A stretch of DNA of 64,000 nt from Nitrospira sp. (GCA_030653545.1 JAURZE010000012.1:1-64000); one strand, 5' to 3'. Positions 1-8,688 are shown, numbered from the stretch's first letter. Numbers and translations are program-made. The notes: generated by a model not told the origin, from the sequence alone.

Positions 1-141
1 GTGCCGGAGTTGGTTGCGGCGATCGACGAGTTCATTCGGCTCAATAACAAGAACCCCAAGCCGTTCGTGTGGACCAAAACCGTCGACGACATTCTGAAGA
101 AGATCAAGCATTGTAAAGCCATGATTGAGACACCACACTAG
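1..141 (+). mobile_element. IS630-type transposase, C-terminal fragment
   Basis: The open frame enters from the left edge and ends at TAG 139-141. The visible 46 residues, including an F-I-R-L-N-N-K-N-P-K-P-F-V-W-T-K-T stretch followed by D-D-I-L-K-K-I-K, are typical of the extreme C-terminus of IS630/DDE transposases. These enzymes cut and rejoin DNA and target TA dinucleotides. Only the tail is visible, so the DDE residues cannot be checked. The stop codon shares the palindrome CTAG with the stop of the convergent SpeD-like gene, so no room is left for an ordinary terminal inverted repeat between them. Confidence 0.75.
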
Positions 142-578
142 TAACGAAGCGTGACCGTCGCCATACTTCGGCGCGCGCCGAAGAATTCCTTCGAAAAGGA
201 TTCGACGACGGCCGGGTCATACCCCTTGCAGCTGAAAATATCGAGATAGGCGTTGTTGGTGTCGTTGGCAAAATGGCCGCCGATCAACGACGTCGAGATC
301 AGCTGCACCATGGAGTAGCCGGCCACACGACCTTCGCCGAAATTCACGACCTGGCACTCGCCAAAACGCTTCATCCCGATGAGCTCGCACAGCTCAACGA
401 CGTAGCGCTTGATGTGGTCAGCATCACGGATGAGGTCGGGATTGCAATCTTGGAGATCGACGGCGGTGCAAAGGCCCCATGCCTTGCCGGGTCCTACCAT
501 GTCCTGGACAGGTAGCGAAGCGGCGACAGGGGTGTTCGTTGGTAAGATTGACGACTCGGATCCAGCCGAGATGCTCAT
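138..578 (-). CDS. S-adenosylmethionine decarboxylase-like (SpeD fold) protein
   Basis: 146 aa from the preferred ATG at 578, which has an AAAGG-like ribosome site 9 bases upstream; an in-frame start at 668 adds 30 weakly coding residues. The region G-L-C-T-A-V-D-L through L-D-I-F-S-C-K-G-Y-D-P matches the proenzyme family that self-cleaves to a pyruvoyl decarboxylase. At the cleavage site the usual E-S-H-x-T-x-H-T-W-P-E block reads I-S-T-S-L-I-G-G-H-F. The Ser and the later His are kept, but the Glu before the Ser and the His after it are not. It may be a SpeD paralogue with another amino-acid decarboxylase activity, or inactive. It is convergent with the transposase tail. Confidence 0.7.
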   Translation of the reverse strand: MSISAGSESSILPTNTPVAASLPVQDMVGPGKAWGLCTAVDLQDCNPDLIRDADHIKRYVVELCELIGMKRFGECQVVNFGEGRVAGYSMVQLISTSLIGGHFANDTNNAYLDIFSCKGYDPAVVESFSKEFFGARRSMATVTLRY

Positions 579-756
579 GGGTCGAGACCTTTCTGTTAAA
601 GAGTAAAGAGGCACGCGCGCAGCACATTTTTTTGCACTATACCATGAAGTTTTTTCAGTGAGACGCAACGCGAAAACTTTTTTTTAGCTCGGGCCACCCG
701 GTGCGCTCCAAGTCGGTTGACAAGGTTCACACCCCTCGGTGACAATGCGCCCCACT

Positions 757-942
757 ATGAGCAACCCATCGACTCCGACCGTATCCGCAGCGACGCTCCC
801 GGACCGACTCTGCACCTGGTGCAAGGTGTCGATGAAGAAACGCCTGGTCGGCGGCGCGCAATTCGTCCACTACACCTGCCCAAAGTGCGTCTTCCAACAC
901 ACGACCCGACTGGGCCCGAAGCTCCCTCCGGTCAAACACTAA
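757..942 (+). CDS. Small zinc-ribbon-like hypothetical protein
   Basis: 61 aa from ATG 757; an in-frame GTG at 739 would add six residues, and neither start has a clear ribosome site. Two Cys pairs, C-T-W-C and C-P-K-C separated by about 22 residues, form a zinc-ribbon-like knuckle followed by a basic tail. No enzyme motif is present. Function is unknown; structural zinc or nucleic-acid binding is a guess from the fold alone. Confidence 0.6.
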   Translation: MSNPSTPTVSAATLPDRLCTWCKVSMKKRLVGGAQFVHYTCPKCVFQHTTRLGPKLPPVKH

Positions 943-1021
943 CCCCCTCTCGGTTGCTCCGCTCCAAAGCTTAAGTGGAATCACTCGCGCCCTCTTTCTT
1001 CACTTCCGGGATTCCGCTAGA

Positions 1022-3001
1022 GTGCCGCCTGTGATGGACCTCAGGCGATCATCGCGCGATCTCTGCCTGTCGAGCGCGGGCCTGCTTCTGCTGGCCGCAC
1101 TCTCCGCCTGCCAAACCGTTCCGACCAAGACCTATGACATCCGCCAGCGGGCCTTCACCTATCAACCCGGAACCCTCGTCCAGGATTACCAGGAGGAGTA
1201 CGCCTATATCGAACAACGGCGGAACACCGTGGCCAGCGGCGAGTCCAACGGCGTCGCCGATCATGTCCCGATGGTCCTGCAGGTGCCCCCGCACCTGACC
1301 GGCCTGGCTTTCTCCGGCGGCGGCATTCGCTCGGCCACCTTCCATCTGGGCCTGTTGCAATCGCTCCACGACATGCAGCGATTGCCCAAGATCGACTACC
1401 TGAGCACCGTGTCAGGCGGATCCTATGTGGCAGGCTGGATGCTGGCTCATCTGGGCCAGGAACAGGACGATGTCTACGGCAATCTCGTCCAGACGATGGA
1501 CCAGGGCAAGCTCCTCGACCCACACAACGATTTCGTCGCCCATTTGCGGCATCATTCCGGCTTTATCAAGGAAGGCGGCTTCTGGGAAGGGCCAAAGCTC
1601 ATGTGGGGCTATATGTGGCGACTGATCCCCTATTACATGTGGGATTTGATTCTCCACATTAAAACCCCGCCGGAGATCGGCAACGAACTCCACCTCTTCA
1701 CCCCCTACGAAGACCGAATTCAGCTCACCTACCTGCGCGGGAAGCACGAGACTCCGCTCGTCCGGCTCAATCGCAAAGACGCCGACGCGCCGTATCTGAT
1801 CATCAACGGCAATCTGGTCAACCGCGGCCGGCCACGCGCCTATGAAGGCGAGTCGAACCGTCCCTACCGCGACAATTACAATTTCGAGTTTACGCGCGAC
1901 TACACCGGCTCCGACGGCCTCGGCTATATCCAGAGCGCCGGGTTCGGCCTGCCCGTAGTCGAAGCCCAGACCGAGGATGGCAAACCGGCCTGGTTCAATC
2001 CGCGAAAAGTCGTGGTGGAGGATCTGACCGAAGGCACCTGCCACAAGCCGAGACCGGAACGGATCAGGGCGGACGCCTGCGTGCGCTTGTCCCAGGCCAT
2101 GACCGCCTCCGGCGCGGGGCTGGATCTGGATAGCCTGGTCGAAGAATGGTACCGGAACGATGTCGCGCGCCTGCTCTTCCGGTTCGGCACCGCGCCATTT
2201 AACATCAATAACGAATTTCAGACCTGGAACTACGCCCGCCGGTTCAATACCCCCGTCACCACTGTCTGGGACTATTTCCTGATGATGACCATCCAGCGGA
2301 TCTGGCCCGATACGAAAAGCCGGTGGATCGAGATCACCGACGGCTCGTTTTACGACAATCTCGGCACACAGACCTTACTCCGCCGCCAGGTCAGTCACAT
2401 CATCGTCGGCGACGCCACGCTCGACACCACCTGGCAATACGACTACCTCCACCATCTCCAGGCCAGAATCAAAAGCTATTTCGGCGAGGGGGCACAGTGG
2501 TGCGGAGAAATCCCGGAACAACATGAGATCGTCTGGTACCGGCGCTTCTGGGTCCTGCGGCCTGACGGTACCCCGACCGTCATCCACTACCTGAAGCCCT
2601 ATGCGTACAACTCGACCCTCTTCAAAAAGAACCCGTCATTGGCCGCGCCTGGGAAGATCTTCGTCAGCGCCGATCCGGAGAGCGGCCGTCCGTTGGCCGA
2701 AGCGCCGCTCGCGAGCCCCCCGACGAATCCGACCCATCTGGACGGGAACCGGCTGCTCTCAATGATCAGCGACGCCCAGGCCCGCGAACGGGCGCAACTG
2801 GCCATCAAGAAGGTGACAAAGATCGTCGAGGCGCCTGAAGGCAAGGAGTTTCCCCAGACGAGCACGGTGTTTCAGTGGTATGAGCTGGAAGAATTCGAGG
2901 CCTACCGGCACCTGGGCTACCTGATGGGCTGGGCCTATCTCTCGAAGCTGGAATTATCCGAAACGGAACTCACCCCCACAACGAGCTGCCGCACGTTATA
3001 G
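1022..3001 (+). CDS. Patatin-like phospholipase, predicted lipoprotein
   Basis: 659 aa from GTG 1022; ATG 1034 is an equally possible start. The N-terminus has a lipoprotein signal ending L-S-A-C. The patatin oxyanion loop S-G-G-G-I-R-S is at about residue 98, the nucleophile region S-T-V-S-G-G-S-Y at about 128, and a D-G-S-F-Y-D-N block near residue 439 supplies the dyad Asp (DGS instead of the usual DGG). Family members hydrolyse acyl esters of phospholipids. The protein is much longer than a minimal patatin domain, with a large insertion between nucleophile and Asp. It is probably anchored in the envelope, and appears to be a single-gene unit. Confidence 0.85.
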   Translation: MPPVMDLRRSSRDLCLSSAGLLLLAALSACQTVPTKTYDIRQRAFTYQPGTLVQDYQEEYAYIEQRRNTVASGESNGVADHVPMVLQVPPHLTGLAFSGGGIRSATFHLGLLQSLHDMQRLPKIDYLSTVSGGSYVAGWMLAHLGQEQDDVYGNLVQTMDQGKLLDPHNDFVAHLRHHSGFIKEGGFWEGPKLMWGYMWRLIPYYMWDLILHIKTPPEIGNELHLFTPYEDRIQLTYLRGKHETPLVRLNRKDADAPYLIINGNLVNRGRPRAYEGESNRPYRDNYNFEFTRDYTGSDGLGYIQSAGFGLPVVEAQTEDGKPAWFNPRKVVVEDLTEGTCHKPRPERIRADACVRLSQAMTASGAGLDLDSLVEEWYRNDVARLLFRFGTAPFNINNEFQTWNYARRFNTPVTTVWDYFLMMTIQRIWPDTKSRWIEITDGSFYDNLGTQTLLRRQVSHIIVGDATLDTTWQYDYLHHLQARIKSYFGEGAQWCGEIPEQHEIVWYRRFWVLRPDGTPTVIHYLKPYAYNSTLFKKNPSLAAPGKIFVSADPESGRPLAEAPLASPPTNPTHLDGNRLLSMISDAQARERAQLAIKKVTKIVEAPEGKEFPQTSTVFQWYELEEFEAYRHLGYLMGWAYLSKLELSETELTPTTSCRTL

Positions 3002-3011
3002 GGGTCATGCT

Positions 3012-3335
3012 CTAGCGGCGGGAAAAACTATTCTGCACATGATCGTCGAGGATATGGGCCAGTCGCTCACGATCCTCCAAGCTGATCGCGGTGATCGTCG
3101 CGCCAAATTTCGGGGACCGCACATGGACGACCTGTAATCCACAGGTCAGCGTTCGGCCCTGCTCAAGATCGAGCACCAACTGGAGCGTATCGCCGCTCTT
3201 CACAAAGAGACGGCTCTCAATTTTGACGCCGGTCTCGCTGACATCTACCACCTTACACGGCACCGAGAGCGACCCTCGCTGCAAGCGGCCGGCACGGCTC
3301 ACCTCGACACGTGACCCTTTTCGTTTGAATCCCAT
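3012..3335 (-). CDS. PilZ domain protein
   Basis: 107 aa from ATG 3335, chosen because an AGGAGGG ribosome site lies just upstream; a longer frame to 3380 lacks this. The protein is essentially one PilZ domain: an N-terminal R-K-G-S-R-V-E-V-S-R segment, then V-V-D-V-S-E-T-G-V-K-I (the D/N-x-S-x-x-G signature) and beta-rich remainder. PilZ domains bind cyclic di-GMP. The usual RxxxR motif is only loosely matched, so nucleotide binding is uncertain. It is convergent with the patatin gene, with 10 bases between them. Confidence 0.8.
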   Translation of the reverse strand: MGFKRKGSRVEVSRAGRLQRGSLSVPCKVVDVSETGVKIESRLFVKSGDTLQLVLDLEQGRTLTCGLQVVHVRSPKFGATITAISLEDRERLAHILDDHVQNSFSRR

Positions 3336-3405
3336 AGCATTCGCCCTCCTGCCGTGAAAGCATAGCAAGAGGCCGGACAACGCCCAAGGAAATTACCGAA
3401 TAGTG

Positions 3406-3792
3406 CTAGAGCTTGTCGCCGAGGAGAGACCGGATCTCTTCCATCCGCTTCCGGTTCACGCCGAGATCGCCGTAGCCGGTGCGTGAGGCAGAGCGGAAGT
3501 GGACGGTCTTGGTCTCGTCGTCGAAGAGAAACTCCACATCATCGACAAACCTGAGCAGCAGGCTGGTGAATTCGTAGTGCAGGTAGGACTCGTCTTCCTC
3601 GACGAGCCTGGTGCGTGGCATGGCCTGAACCATGGCCTTGAGCGACTCCTTGGCCTCAGCCTTCGACTTGCGGTAACGAAACGGCGCGATGGCATGGCCT
3701 TCGTCCTGGGCTTGGGTAGACACGCAGTTAGGGCTGGAGGGACAGGTCAGGCTTCTGGTTGCCATATCAGCTGATTTCCCTTCGGCGATCAT
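3406..3792 (-). CDS. DUF1499 family protein
   Basis: 128 aa; an in-frame ATG at 3765 (protein starting M-A-T-R-S) is also possible. Family hallmarks are the C-P-S-S-P-N-C-V-S-T start, the E-D-E-S-Y-L-H-Y-E-F segment, the D-D-V-E-F-L-F-D strand and the R-S-A-S-R-T-G-Y-G-D-L-G-V-N-R-K-R block. DUF1499 proteins are small and widespread in bacteria and plastids, with no agreed function. No signal peptide or membrane segment is visible. Confidence 0.85.
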   Translation of the reverse strand: MIAEGKSADMATRSLTCPSSPNCVSTQAQDEGHAIAPFRYRKSKAEAKESLKAMVQAMPRTRLVEEDESYLHYEFTSLLLRFVDDVEFLFDDETKTVHFRSASRTGYGDLGVNRKRMEEIRSLLGDKL

Positions 3793-3837
3793 ATCTCATA
3801 TCCGACAGAGAGCACCCCGCTTGAGCCATTGATGCAA

Positions 3838-4854
3838 TCACGGCACTGGCGGCTTAGCTTTTCGTTTCAGATAGTCCGCGCCGAAATCTACCCCCAACTC
3901 GACCCAGATCGGCAGATGATCGGACATCTTATAGGTCCGCCACTCGCGATAGGTCTTGGCATCCTTGTCCGGCAGGTACGTGGCCTGATCGTCGTTGCGA
4001 TACACCTGGTCGAAAAATGGAAACACGCCGGCCTTGGCGACGCTCACCTGGCTTTTGATGTCCGGAGCCAGAAAAGCCATCTGATCGAACGGTTTATCCA
4101 GATTGGCGTTCGTGTACTTTCCTTTCAACCCTGCGGGGATCTCGAAGTCCGCCTTCTCGATCGCTTTGAATGTGGCATCGTTGGTGCTGAAAACGTTGAA
4201 GTCTCCCAGCAGGACGGCGTTGTTGGCCCATCGATCCTTTGACTTCATACGAGCCTTCAGCAGCTTCACCACGACCTCGGATTCTTTCTGACGCTGCGGA
4301 TCGTCCGGTTTCGCATCCCCGTAATACAAATGCTGCGTGCAAATCGTAAATTTGAACCAGCCCGCACGAAACCCGGCCAGATAGGGCGTCCGTGAGAAGG
4401 CAAAATCCGACACCAACGTGTCCCCGTCTTTCTTCATGGGCGGGACCAACTCGCCGGCCAATCCGCCGAACGCCAGCTTCCGCGTATCGTAAATATAGGC
4501 ATGCCGCTCGCTATTTCCCTGCACGCCGAGTGTCACGTCGGACACCAGGAATTTCCACCAGCCTCCGAGAATCCCCATCAAGCCGTCCAATGCGTCGAGA
4601 TCGTCGCGCACTTCCTGAATCGCAATCAAATCAAACCGCGAGATGATCTCCGCCAGATAAAAGAGCGCCTCTTTATCCCGTCCATCGGACTTGTTGCCGC
4701 CGAACTCCCGGATATTCCAACTTGCCAAGAGCAACGTCTGATCGAGCGTCTTCGCCGGCACAGTTGAATCCAACGCCTTCTTGAGACGGAGCAGGCCGTC
4801 CGCTGTTCGGCGACCCACGGGAGTTCGATTGTCTATCGCGCGATAGAAAGGCAT
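3838..4854 (-). CDS. Endonuclease/exonuclease/phosphatase family protein
   Basis: 338 aa from ATG 4854, chosen for the GAGGGG ribosome site upstream; the longer frame to 5001 looks non-coding. The DNase I/EEP fold motifs occur in order: A-S-W-N-I-R-E-F-G-G (metal-site Asn), I-A-I-Q-E-V-R (catalytic Glu), L-L-G-D-F-N-V-F (Asp/Asn pair) and S-D-H-L-P-I-W-V (Asp-His). The catalytic set looks complete. The substrate could be DNA, RNA or a phosphoester and cannot be deduced. No secretion signal is visible. Confidence 0.85.
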   Translation of the reverse strand: MPFYRAIDNRTPVGRRTADGLLRLKKALDSTVPAKTLDQTLLLASWNIREFGGNKSDGRDKEALFYLAEIISRFDLIAIQEVRDDLDALDGLMGILGGWWKFLVSDVTLGVQGNSERHAYIYDTRKLAFGGLAGELVPPMKKDGDTLVSDFAFSRTPYLAGFRAGWFKFTICTQHLYYGDAKPDDPQRQKESEVVVKLLKARMKSKDRWANNAVLLGDFNVFSTNDATFKAIEKADFEIPAGLKGKYTNANLDKPFDQMAFLAPDIKSQVSVAKAGVFPFFDQVYRNDDQATYLPDKDAKTYREWRTYKMSDHLPIWVELGVDFGADYLKRKAKPPVP

Positions 4855-5035
4855 CAGAGTCCCCTCATGATAAACACGGTATCTGCAACACGATCGTAGG
4901 CGATCGTGCCGCAGTACTGCCTCGATTACGCAAGAAGAAATACAGCAGGCAGAGCCTAAACAGAATGGAGAAAAAAGTCGAGGCGGAGAAACAGGAAGCA
5001 CATGAAGCGCCGAGTACTCGCACCGAGGGGGAGGT

Positions 5036-5425
5036 TCATCTTAAGACAATCTCTCGCAGCCAGATCTCCACCACCAATACCGCATCGGCGGGAACCAGAT
5101 CCGGAATTCCTTTGTCCCGATAGGCCAGGTGGGGGCTGATGCGGACTTTACGATAGCCGCCGGCTTTCATATCTACTAGGGCGTGTTCGATCCCGGCGAT
5201 GGCCTGGCGCTGGCCGAGTACGATCGTGTGGTCGATGAGCGTGACGCCGTCGACGACTCGGCTCATTTCTTTGGGAAGCTGCTTGGCCTGACTATCGTTG
5301 AGCGGGACTTCATCGCCCTGGTTCAGAAAGATCCGCGCGTTAAAGACGACTCGATCGCCCTTCTGAGCCTGTCGGCCTTCTCCGCCCCGTTCTTCCAGTA
5401 ACTCGATTCCGCTCAGGCACTTCAT
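5036..5425 (-). CDS. FKBP-type peptidyl-prolyl isomerase-like protein
   Basis: 129 aa. It has a K-G-D-R-V-V-F-N-A-R opening, a central V-L-G-Q-R-Q-A-I-A-G-I-E-H-A-L-V-D-M-K-A-G-G block (matching the FKBP G-x-x-Q-V-I-x-G-x-E-x-x-L-x-G-M-x-x-G motif) and R-K-V-R-I-S-P-H-L-A-Y-R-D-K-G. FKBPs isomerise X-Pro bonds and act as chaperones. No signal peptide is seen, so it is probably cytoplasmic. Its ATG overlaps the TGA of the upstream DUF2914 gene by one base, so the two are probably translated together. Confidence 0.8.
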   Translation of the reverse strand: MKCLSGIELLEERGGEGRQAQKGDRVVFNARIFLNQGDEVPLNDSQAKQLPKEMSRVVDGVTLIDHTIVLGQRQAIAGIEHALVDMKAGGYRKVRISPHLAYRDKGIPDLVPADAVLVVEIWLREIVLR

Positions 5426-6534
5426 CAGTACGAAAGAGTCCTCAACGCAGTCGGTTGATCACTCCGCTGCTCGACCCGGACCGACACCCGTCCGACGATG
5501 CGGCCGTCTTCTGTTTCGACGTCCACGCGCCAGTCGCCGGGATCGAGTCGCTGTTTAAAGGTGTAAGCCCGATAGCCGCCTTCGCGGCCGCCGGAGATCT
5601 TGATGGGAATCTTGTCGGCATGGGTGAAGGGCTTGCTGCTGTTCGGACGGAAGTACCAATGGTGGTAGACCGTCGTATCCAGCGCCACCGGGGCAAAGAC
5701 GGCCGTGAAGCAGTAGATCGGCTCATCGGCGGGGAAGGGATTCTCGGAGCGTTTCCAGACTTCGTACCATTTCCGATCGTAGGTCAGGAGAAAATGATCC
5801 CCCTGCCGCTGCACTTCGCGATAAATGCCGCCGAACTTCATCGAGAGCGGCACCGGCGGAATCCAGTTCAGGAAATAAAACCCCACCAGCAGCGCAATAA
5901 GCCCGAAGGCCGGAGCCGTCACACCGACCGCTTCACGTTTGGAGCGATCCGGATTGTTGCGATAAATCAAATGCACGACCCGAAAGGTGACCACCGCCGT
6001 CAATCCGGCACCCGCGAGAAATATGGCCGCGTTCATCAGACCGGTCATGACCGGAAGAAAGAAGGTGAAAAACGCGAAGCAGACTAACGCATAGAGGCTG
6101 ACTAAAAGCCGCAGGCTGGAGAGCCGGTCGCGCAGAAACTCGTTTCCGACCAGCAGCAGGATCAACAGGGCGAAGAAGATCGCGCTGCTCGTCAGCGTGG
6201 CGCTACGGGAATAGAAGATCGCGTAAGCGCTGAACAACCCGCCCAACAGAAACTGCACCGCTATCGGGTAATAGGGCCTGGCGCGCAGCACCCACCGTGT
6301 AAAGGGCGAGAGCGCGGCCAATTGCTCCCGCTCCGGCGGCGGCTCAATCCCTAACCGGCCGGTCAGCACAACGAGGACGCCCAAGAGCAATAGATAGATC
6401 AGCAACAAGAGATTGTCTTGCAGCCGGTCGATGCGCGTGAGCGTCAGGGTGTCGTACGTCACACCGGACAGAAAAAAAACCGCCGGCATAAAGGGCTTGG
6501 TGAGAATCGTCATAATGCTCTGCGTCGCAGACAT
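5425..6534 (-). CDS. Multi-membrane-span protein with C-terminal DUF2914 domain
   Basis: 369 aa from ATG 6534; the frame extends to 6609 without good support. The first two thirds hold about seven hydrophobic spans (for example L-L-L-L-I-Y-L-L-L-L-G-V-L-V-V-L). The C-terminal about 100 residues form a soluble DUF2914 domain recognisable by F-T-A-V-F-A-P, H-H-W-Y-F-R and the W-R-V-D-V-E-T-E-D-G-R-I-V-G end. Function is unknown; the soluble domain is probably periplasmic. It overlaps the FKBP gene by one base. Confidence 0.75.
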   Translation of the reverse strand: MSATQSIMTILTKPFMPAVFFLSGVTYDTLTLTRIDRLQDNLLLLIYLLLLGVLVVLTGRLGIEPPPEREQLAALSPFTRWVLRARPYYPIAVQFLLGGLFSAYAIFYSRSATLTSSAIFFALLILLLVGNEFLRDRLSSLRLLVSLYALVCFAFFTFFLPVMTGLMNAAIFLAGAGLTAVVTFRVVHLIYRNNPDRSKREAVGVTAPAFGLIALLVGFYFLNWIPPVPLSMKFGGIYREVQRQGDHFLLTYDRKWYEVWKRSENPFPADEPIYCFTAVFAPVALDTTVYHHWYFRPNSSKPFTHADKIPIKISGGREGGYRAYTFKQRLDPGDWRVDVETEDGRIVGRVSVRVEQRSDQPTALRTLSY

Positions 6535-6584
6535 GCCGCCTACCGTTTCGCATCTACATAGGATTGTCAAACTTTGCGAGAAAA

Positions 6585-6710
6585 CGGACGACTCAAAACG
6601 ATCATCCAACGAGGCCGCAGGAGAGAAATAACCGGAGGCGTACCCTCTGGGGTACGTTGAGGATTATTTCGATCCGAGAACGAAGTTGGGGGTCGTTTTC
6701 AGTCGTCCGC
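6585..6710 (-). repeat. 3'-end palindromic repeat element, copy 1
   Basis: About 126 bases bounded by near-complementary arms: left 6585-6603 (CGGACGACTCAAAACGATC) and right 6692-6710 (its reverse complement with two mismatches). An inner hairpin has GTACC/GGTAC arms at about 6640-6655. The right boundary abuts the TAG stop (6710-6712) of the minus-strand 353-aa gene, so the element lies exactly at that gene's 3' end. It shares internal blocks (AGGCCGCAG, GGTACGTTGAG, CGAGAACG) with copies at 7805, 18304 and 47760. Confidence 0.85.
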
Positions 6711-7771
6711 TAAACGAAGGCAGGGAGCGGAGCATAGCTCACCGGATGCCCGATCAGCCGCTCCAACCATGGCCCCATGGCCTCTTCTTTGAGCGGAGCC
6801 CGATTCAGCCGCGCCTCGATCTGGAACTGCCCGTTTAATCCGACAATGCCGATGATCGCCGAGGCATCGTCTCCTTCTGGCAACACCGCCTGCGTTTGAA
6901 ACTCACAGAGCGTGGCATACAAACGACCGGCTGGCTGGATCGCTTCCAACACTTCCGGCAACTCATCCAAGGGACAGTGGACTGAACAGCGATAGGCAAA
7001 ACGGGCGCCCGGCTCAATAGCCGCGAAATCGGCCAGCGCCTCTTCAGAGAATCCCGTCAGATAGGCCCGCACGCCAGCCGGTTCCTGCGCAAACGTCGCC
7101 GCCAGCTTGCTGGCCGGCACCAGGAACTCAAAAGAGTCGGTCGTGTTGTACTCAAACTGGCAGGGCCCGAAGGCGTCAGGCCAGGAACAGAAGAAGGGTG
7201 TCGTCGGATCGGCCGGACGCAAGATGACTTGCTCCTTCTCGATCAGCGTTTCGATGGGCAGTTCCAGAATGGTGATGGCATCGAGAAAAGCGGCCCGCCG
7301 TTCATCCAGCCATTCCGCGCGTTCGCTGTCCGCGCGCGTTTCCCCCGGCGTAATCACCTCCGTCGTCTGCAGGCGGATGCGCAGGAAGGAATGGGCATGC
7401 CGGAACCCGAGCCAGAACATGCTGCGTGGCTCGTGTCGCCGCAACGACTCGCGAATGCGCCAGGGATGGCTCACCGAACAATAGGTGCCGACGTCCTGAT
7501 AGCGTTGAAAAGCCGTATGGTAGGCGCCGGCCAGCAGGAAGAAGTCCCCCCGCCACCCCTCGCGCACATGCACGAGCGTCACGTCTTCCGTAGCCCAGGG
7601 ATCGAGCTGATCGAATTCGTCGGGTGCGGACACGGTCCATTCCTCGACGTAGCAGATCACATCCTGCGCGGGCACCGCCGGTTTGAGACCCAATGCGGCC
7701 AGCCGTTCCCCGACCGCCAGGATCTGGTTGAACGTCAGCGGTGTCGTTGTTTCCCAGCGCCGCTCACGCAC
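6710..7771 (-). CDS. Hypothetical protein, 353 aa
   Basis: A long open frame with codon use like its neighbours and no family I recognise. It has no signal peptide or clear membrane segment and is rich in aromatic and acidic residues, with Cys scattered singly (for example C-S-V-H-C-P). The TAG stop (6710-6712) overlaps the end of a repeat element that fills the gap to the next gene. Repeat copy 2 separates it from the upstream lipoprotein gene. No function is proposed. Confidence 0.65.
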   Translation of the reverse strand: MRERRWETTTPLTFNQILAVGERLAALGLKPAVPAQDVICYVEEWTVSAPDEFDQLDPWATEDVTLVHVREGWRGDFFLLAGAYHTAFQRYQDVGTYCSVSHPWRIRESLRRHEPRSMFWLGFRHAHSFLRIRLQTTEVITPGETRADSERAEWLDERRAAFLDAITILELPIETLIEKEQVILRPADPTTPFFCSWPDAFGPCQFEYNTTDSFEFLVPASKLAATFAQEPAGVRAYLTGFSEEALADFAAIEPGARFAYRCSVHCPLDELPEVLEAIQPAGRLYATLCEFQTQAVLPEGDDASAIIGIVGLNGQFQIEARLNRAPLKEEAMGPWLERLIGHPVSYAPLPAFV

Positions 7772-7804
7772 TCTTCCGAATCCCTCCTGTCATCCCGCGA
7801 ATAC

Positions 7805-8041
7805 GCGGGATGCTCAAAATGTCCCCGGTTCTCACCCACCCAACCCCGGCGCGCCGAGACGCGCCATTCCGCGAACAAGGCCGCAGCGAGTGAAGGCCCG
7901 AGGAGGTACATACCACGCTTCGCTTGAACCGCTCGCTTCGATCACATGCGAGCGGAGAGGTACCTTTCCTCCAGTCGGCTTGGTACGTTGAGGGTCTGAA
8001 CGATGCGAGAACGCCGCTGGCGGACGTTTTCAGCATCCCGC
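7805..8041 (-). repeat. 3'-end palindromic repeat element, copy 2 (expanded)
   Basis: About 237 bases, roughly twice the other copies. Left arm 7805-7824 (GCGGGATGCTCAAAATGTCC) pairs with right arm 8022-8041 with two mismatches. The core shares AAGGCCGCAGCGAG, GGTACGTTGAG and GCGAGAACGCCGCTGGCGG with the other copies, but extra sequence lies in the left part and between the inner GGTAC arms. A small CCCGCG/CGCGGG palindrome sits at the left tip. The right boundary abuts the TAG (8041-8043) of the YajG-like gene. Confidence 0.85.
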
Positions 8042-8688
8042 TAGTGGGCTGGTCGCAATGCCCGCTCTGAGACCATCGTATCTGCAATAAACCGGTCGAT
8101 GCCGTCCTTCAGAGTCGCCGCCAGCAGTTCCTGCACATCTTCCTCGGCAAACCAGAAGACCGTGGTCCGTTGTGCGCCCTCGACGCTTCGAATCGTCGTG
8201 CTGCTATCCCCGACATTGCGCGCCTGAATACTGAACTTGTTGCTGGCGTTAATCACCGTCGAAAACACCCGGCTCTTGGCCGTGGCCGAGAATTCAGAGA
8301 CCTGGCCACTGATAATAATGTCGGCATCCGGGGCATCCGTACTCCGGCCGACTTGCACTTTCCAGGGGCGGCCCCGCCAGCCGCGATTCTTCAGACGATC
8401 CGCCAGGGCCTGGGCGATCACTTCTCCCGGACGTTCTCCCGCCACATTGAATACCGTTGTGCCGCCCCAGAGATGTGTCCGCTGTCCCACCCGCGTCTTG
8501 TCATCACGGCGATCTTCAAACGGCTCAATCACAATTCTGACCGGCTCTTGTTCAGGAGATGGAGCCGCGGCCGTCGGCGTCCTGACGTCGAGATAGCGCG
8601 TCTCTCCCTTCCCCACACATCCGGCCATCACCGCCATGACTCCGACCAGACCCACTCCCATCACCTGCCGCAGCATCATTGATTTCAC
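8041..8688 (-). CDS. YajG-like lipoprotein
   Basis: 215 aa from GTG 8688, preceded by GAGGAGG at good spacing. The signal peptide ends V-M-A-G-C, a lipobox. The mature part (V-R-I-V-I-E-P-F-E-D-R-R, W-G-G-T-T-V-F-N-V, an alternating-strand segment D-A-D-I-I-I-S-G-Q-V-S-E-F) matches the uncharacterised YajG/DUF lipoprotein pattern seen in many Gram-negative bacteria. It is probably on the outer membrane's inner face. The TAG stop overlaps repeat copy 2. Confidence 0.7.
   Translation of the reverse strand: MKSMMLRQVMGVGLVGVMAVMAGCVGKGETRYLDVRTPTAAAPSPEQEPVRIVIEPFEDRRDDKTRVGQRTHLWGGTTVFNVAGERPGEVIAQALADRLKNRGWRGRPWKVQVGRSTDAPDADIIISGQVSEFSATAKSRVFSTVINASNKFSIQARNVGDSSTTIRSVEGAQRTTVFWFAEEDVQELLAATLKDGIDRFIADTMVSERALRPAH

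Noticed and set aside
7229-7927. Open frame of 232 codons on the plus strand
   Set aside because: Mirror frame of the 353-aa gene running into repeat copy 2.
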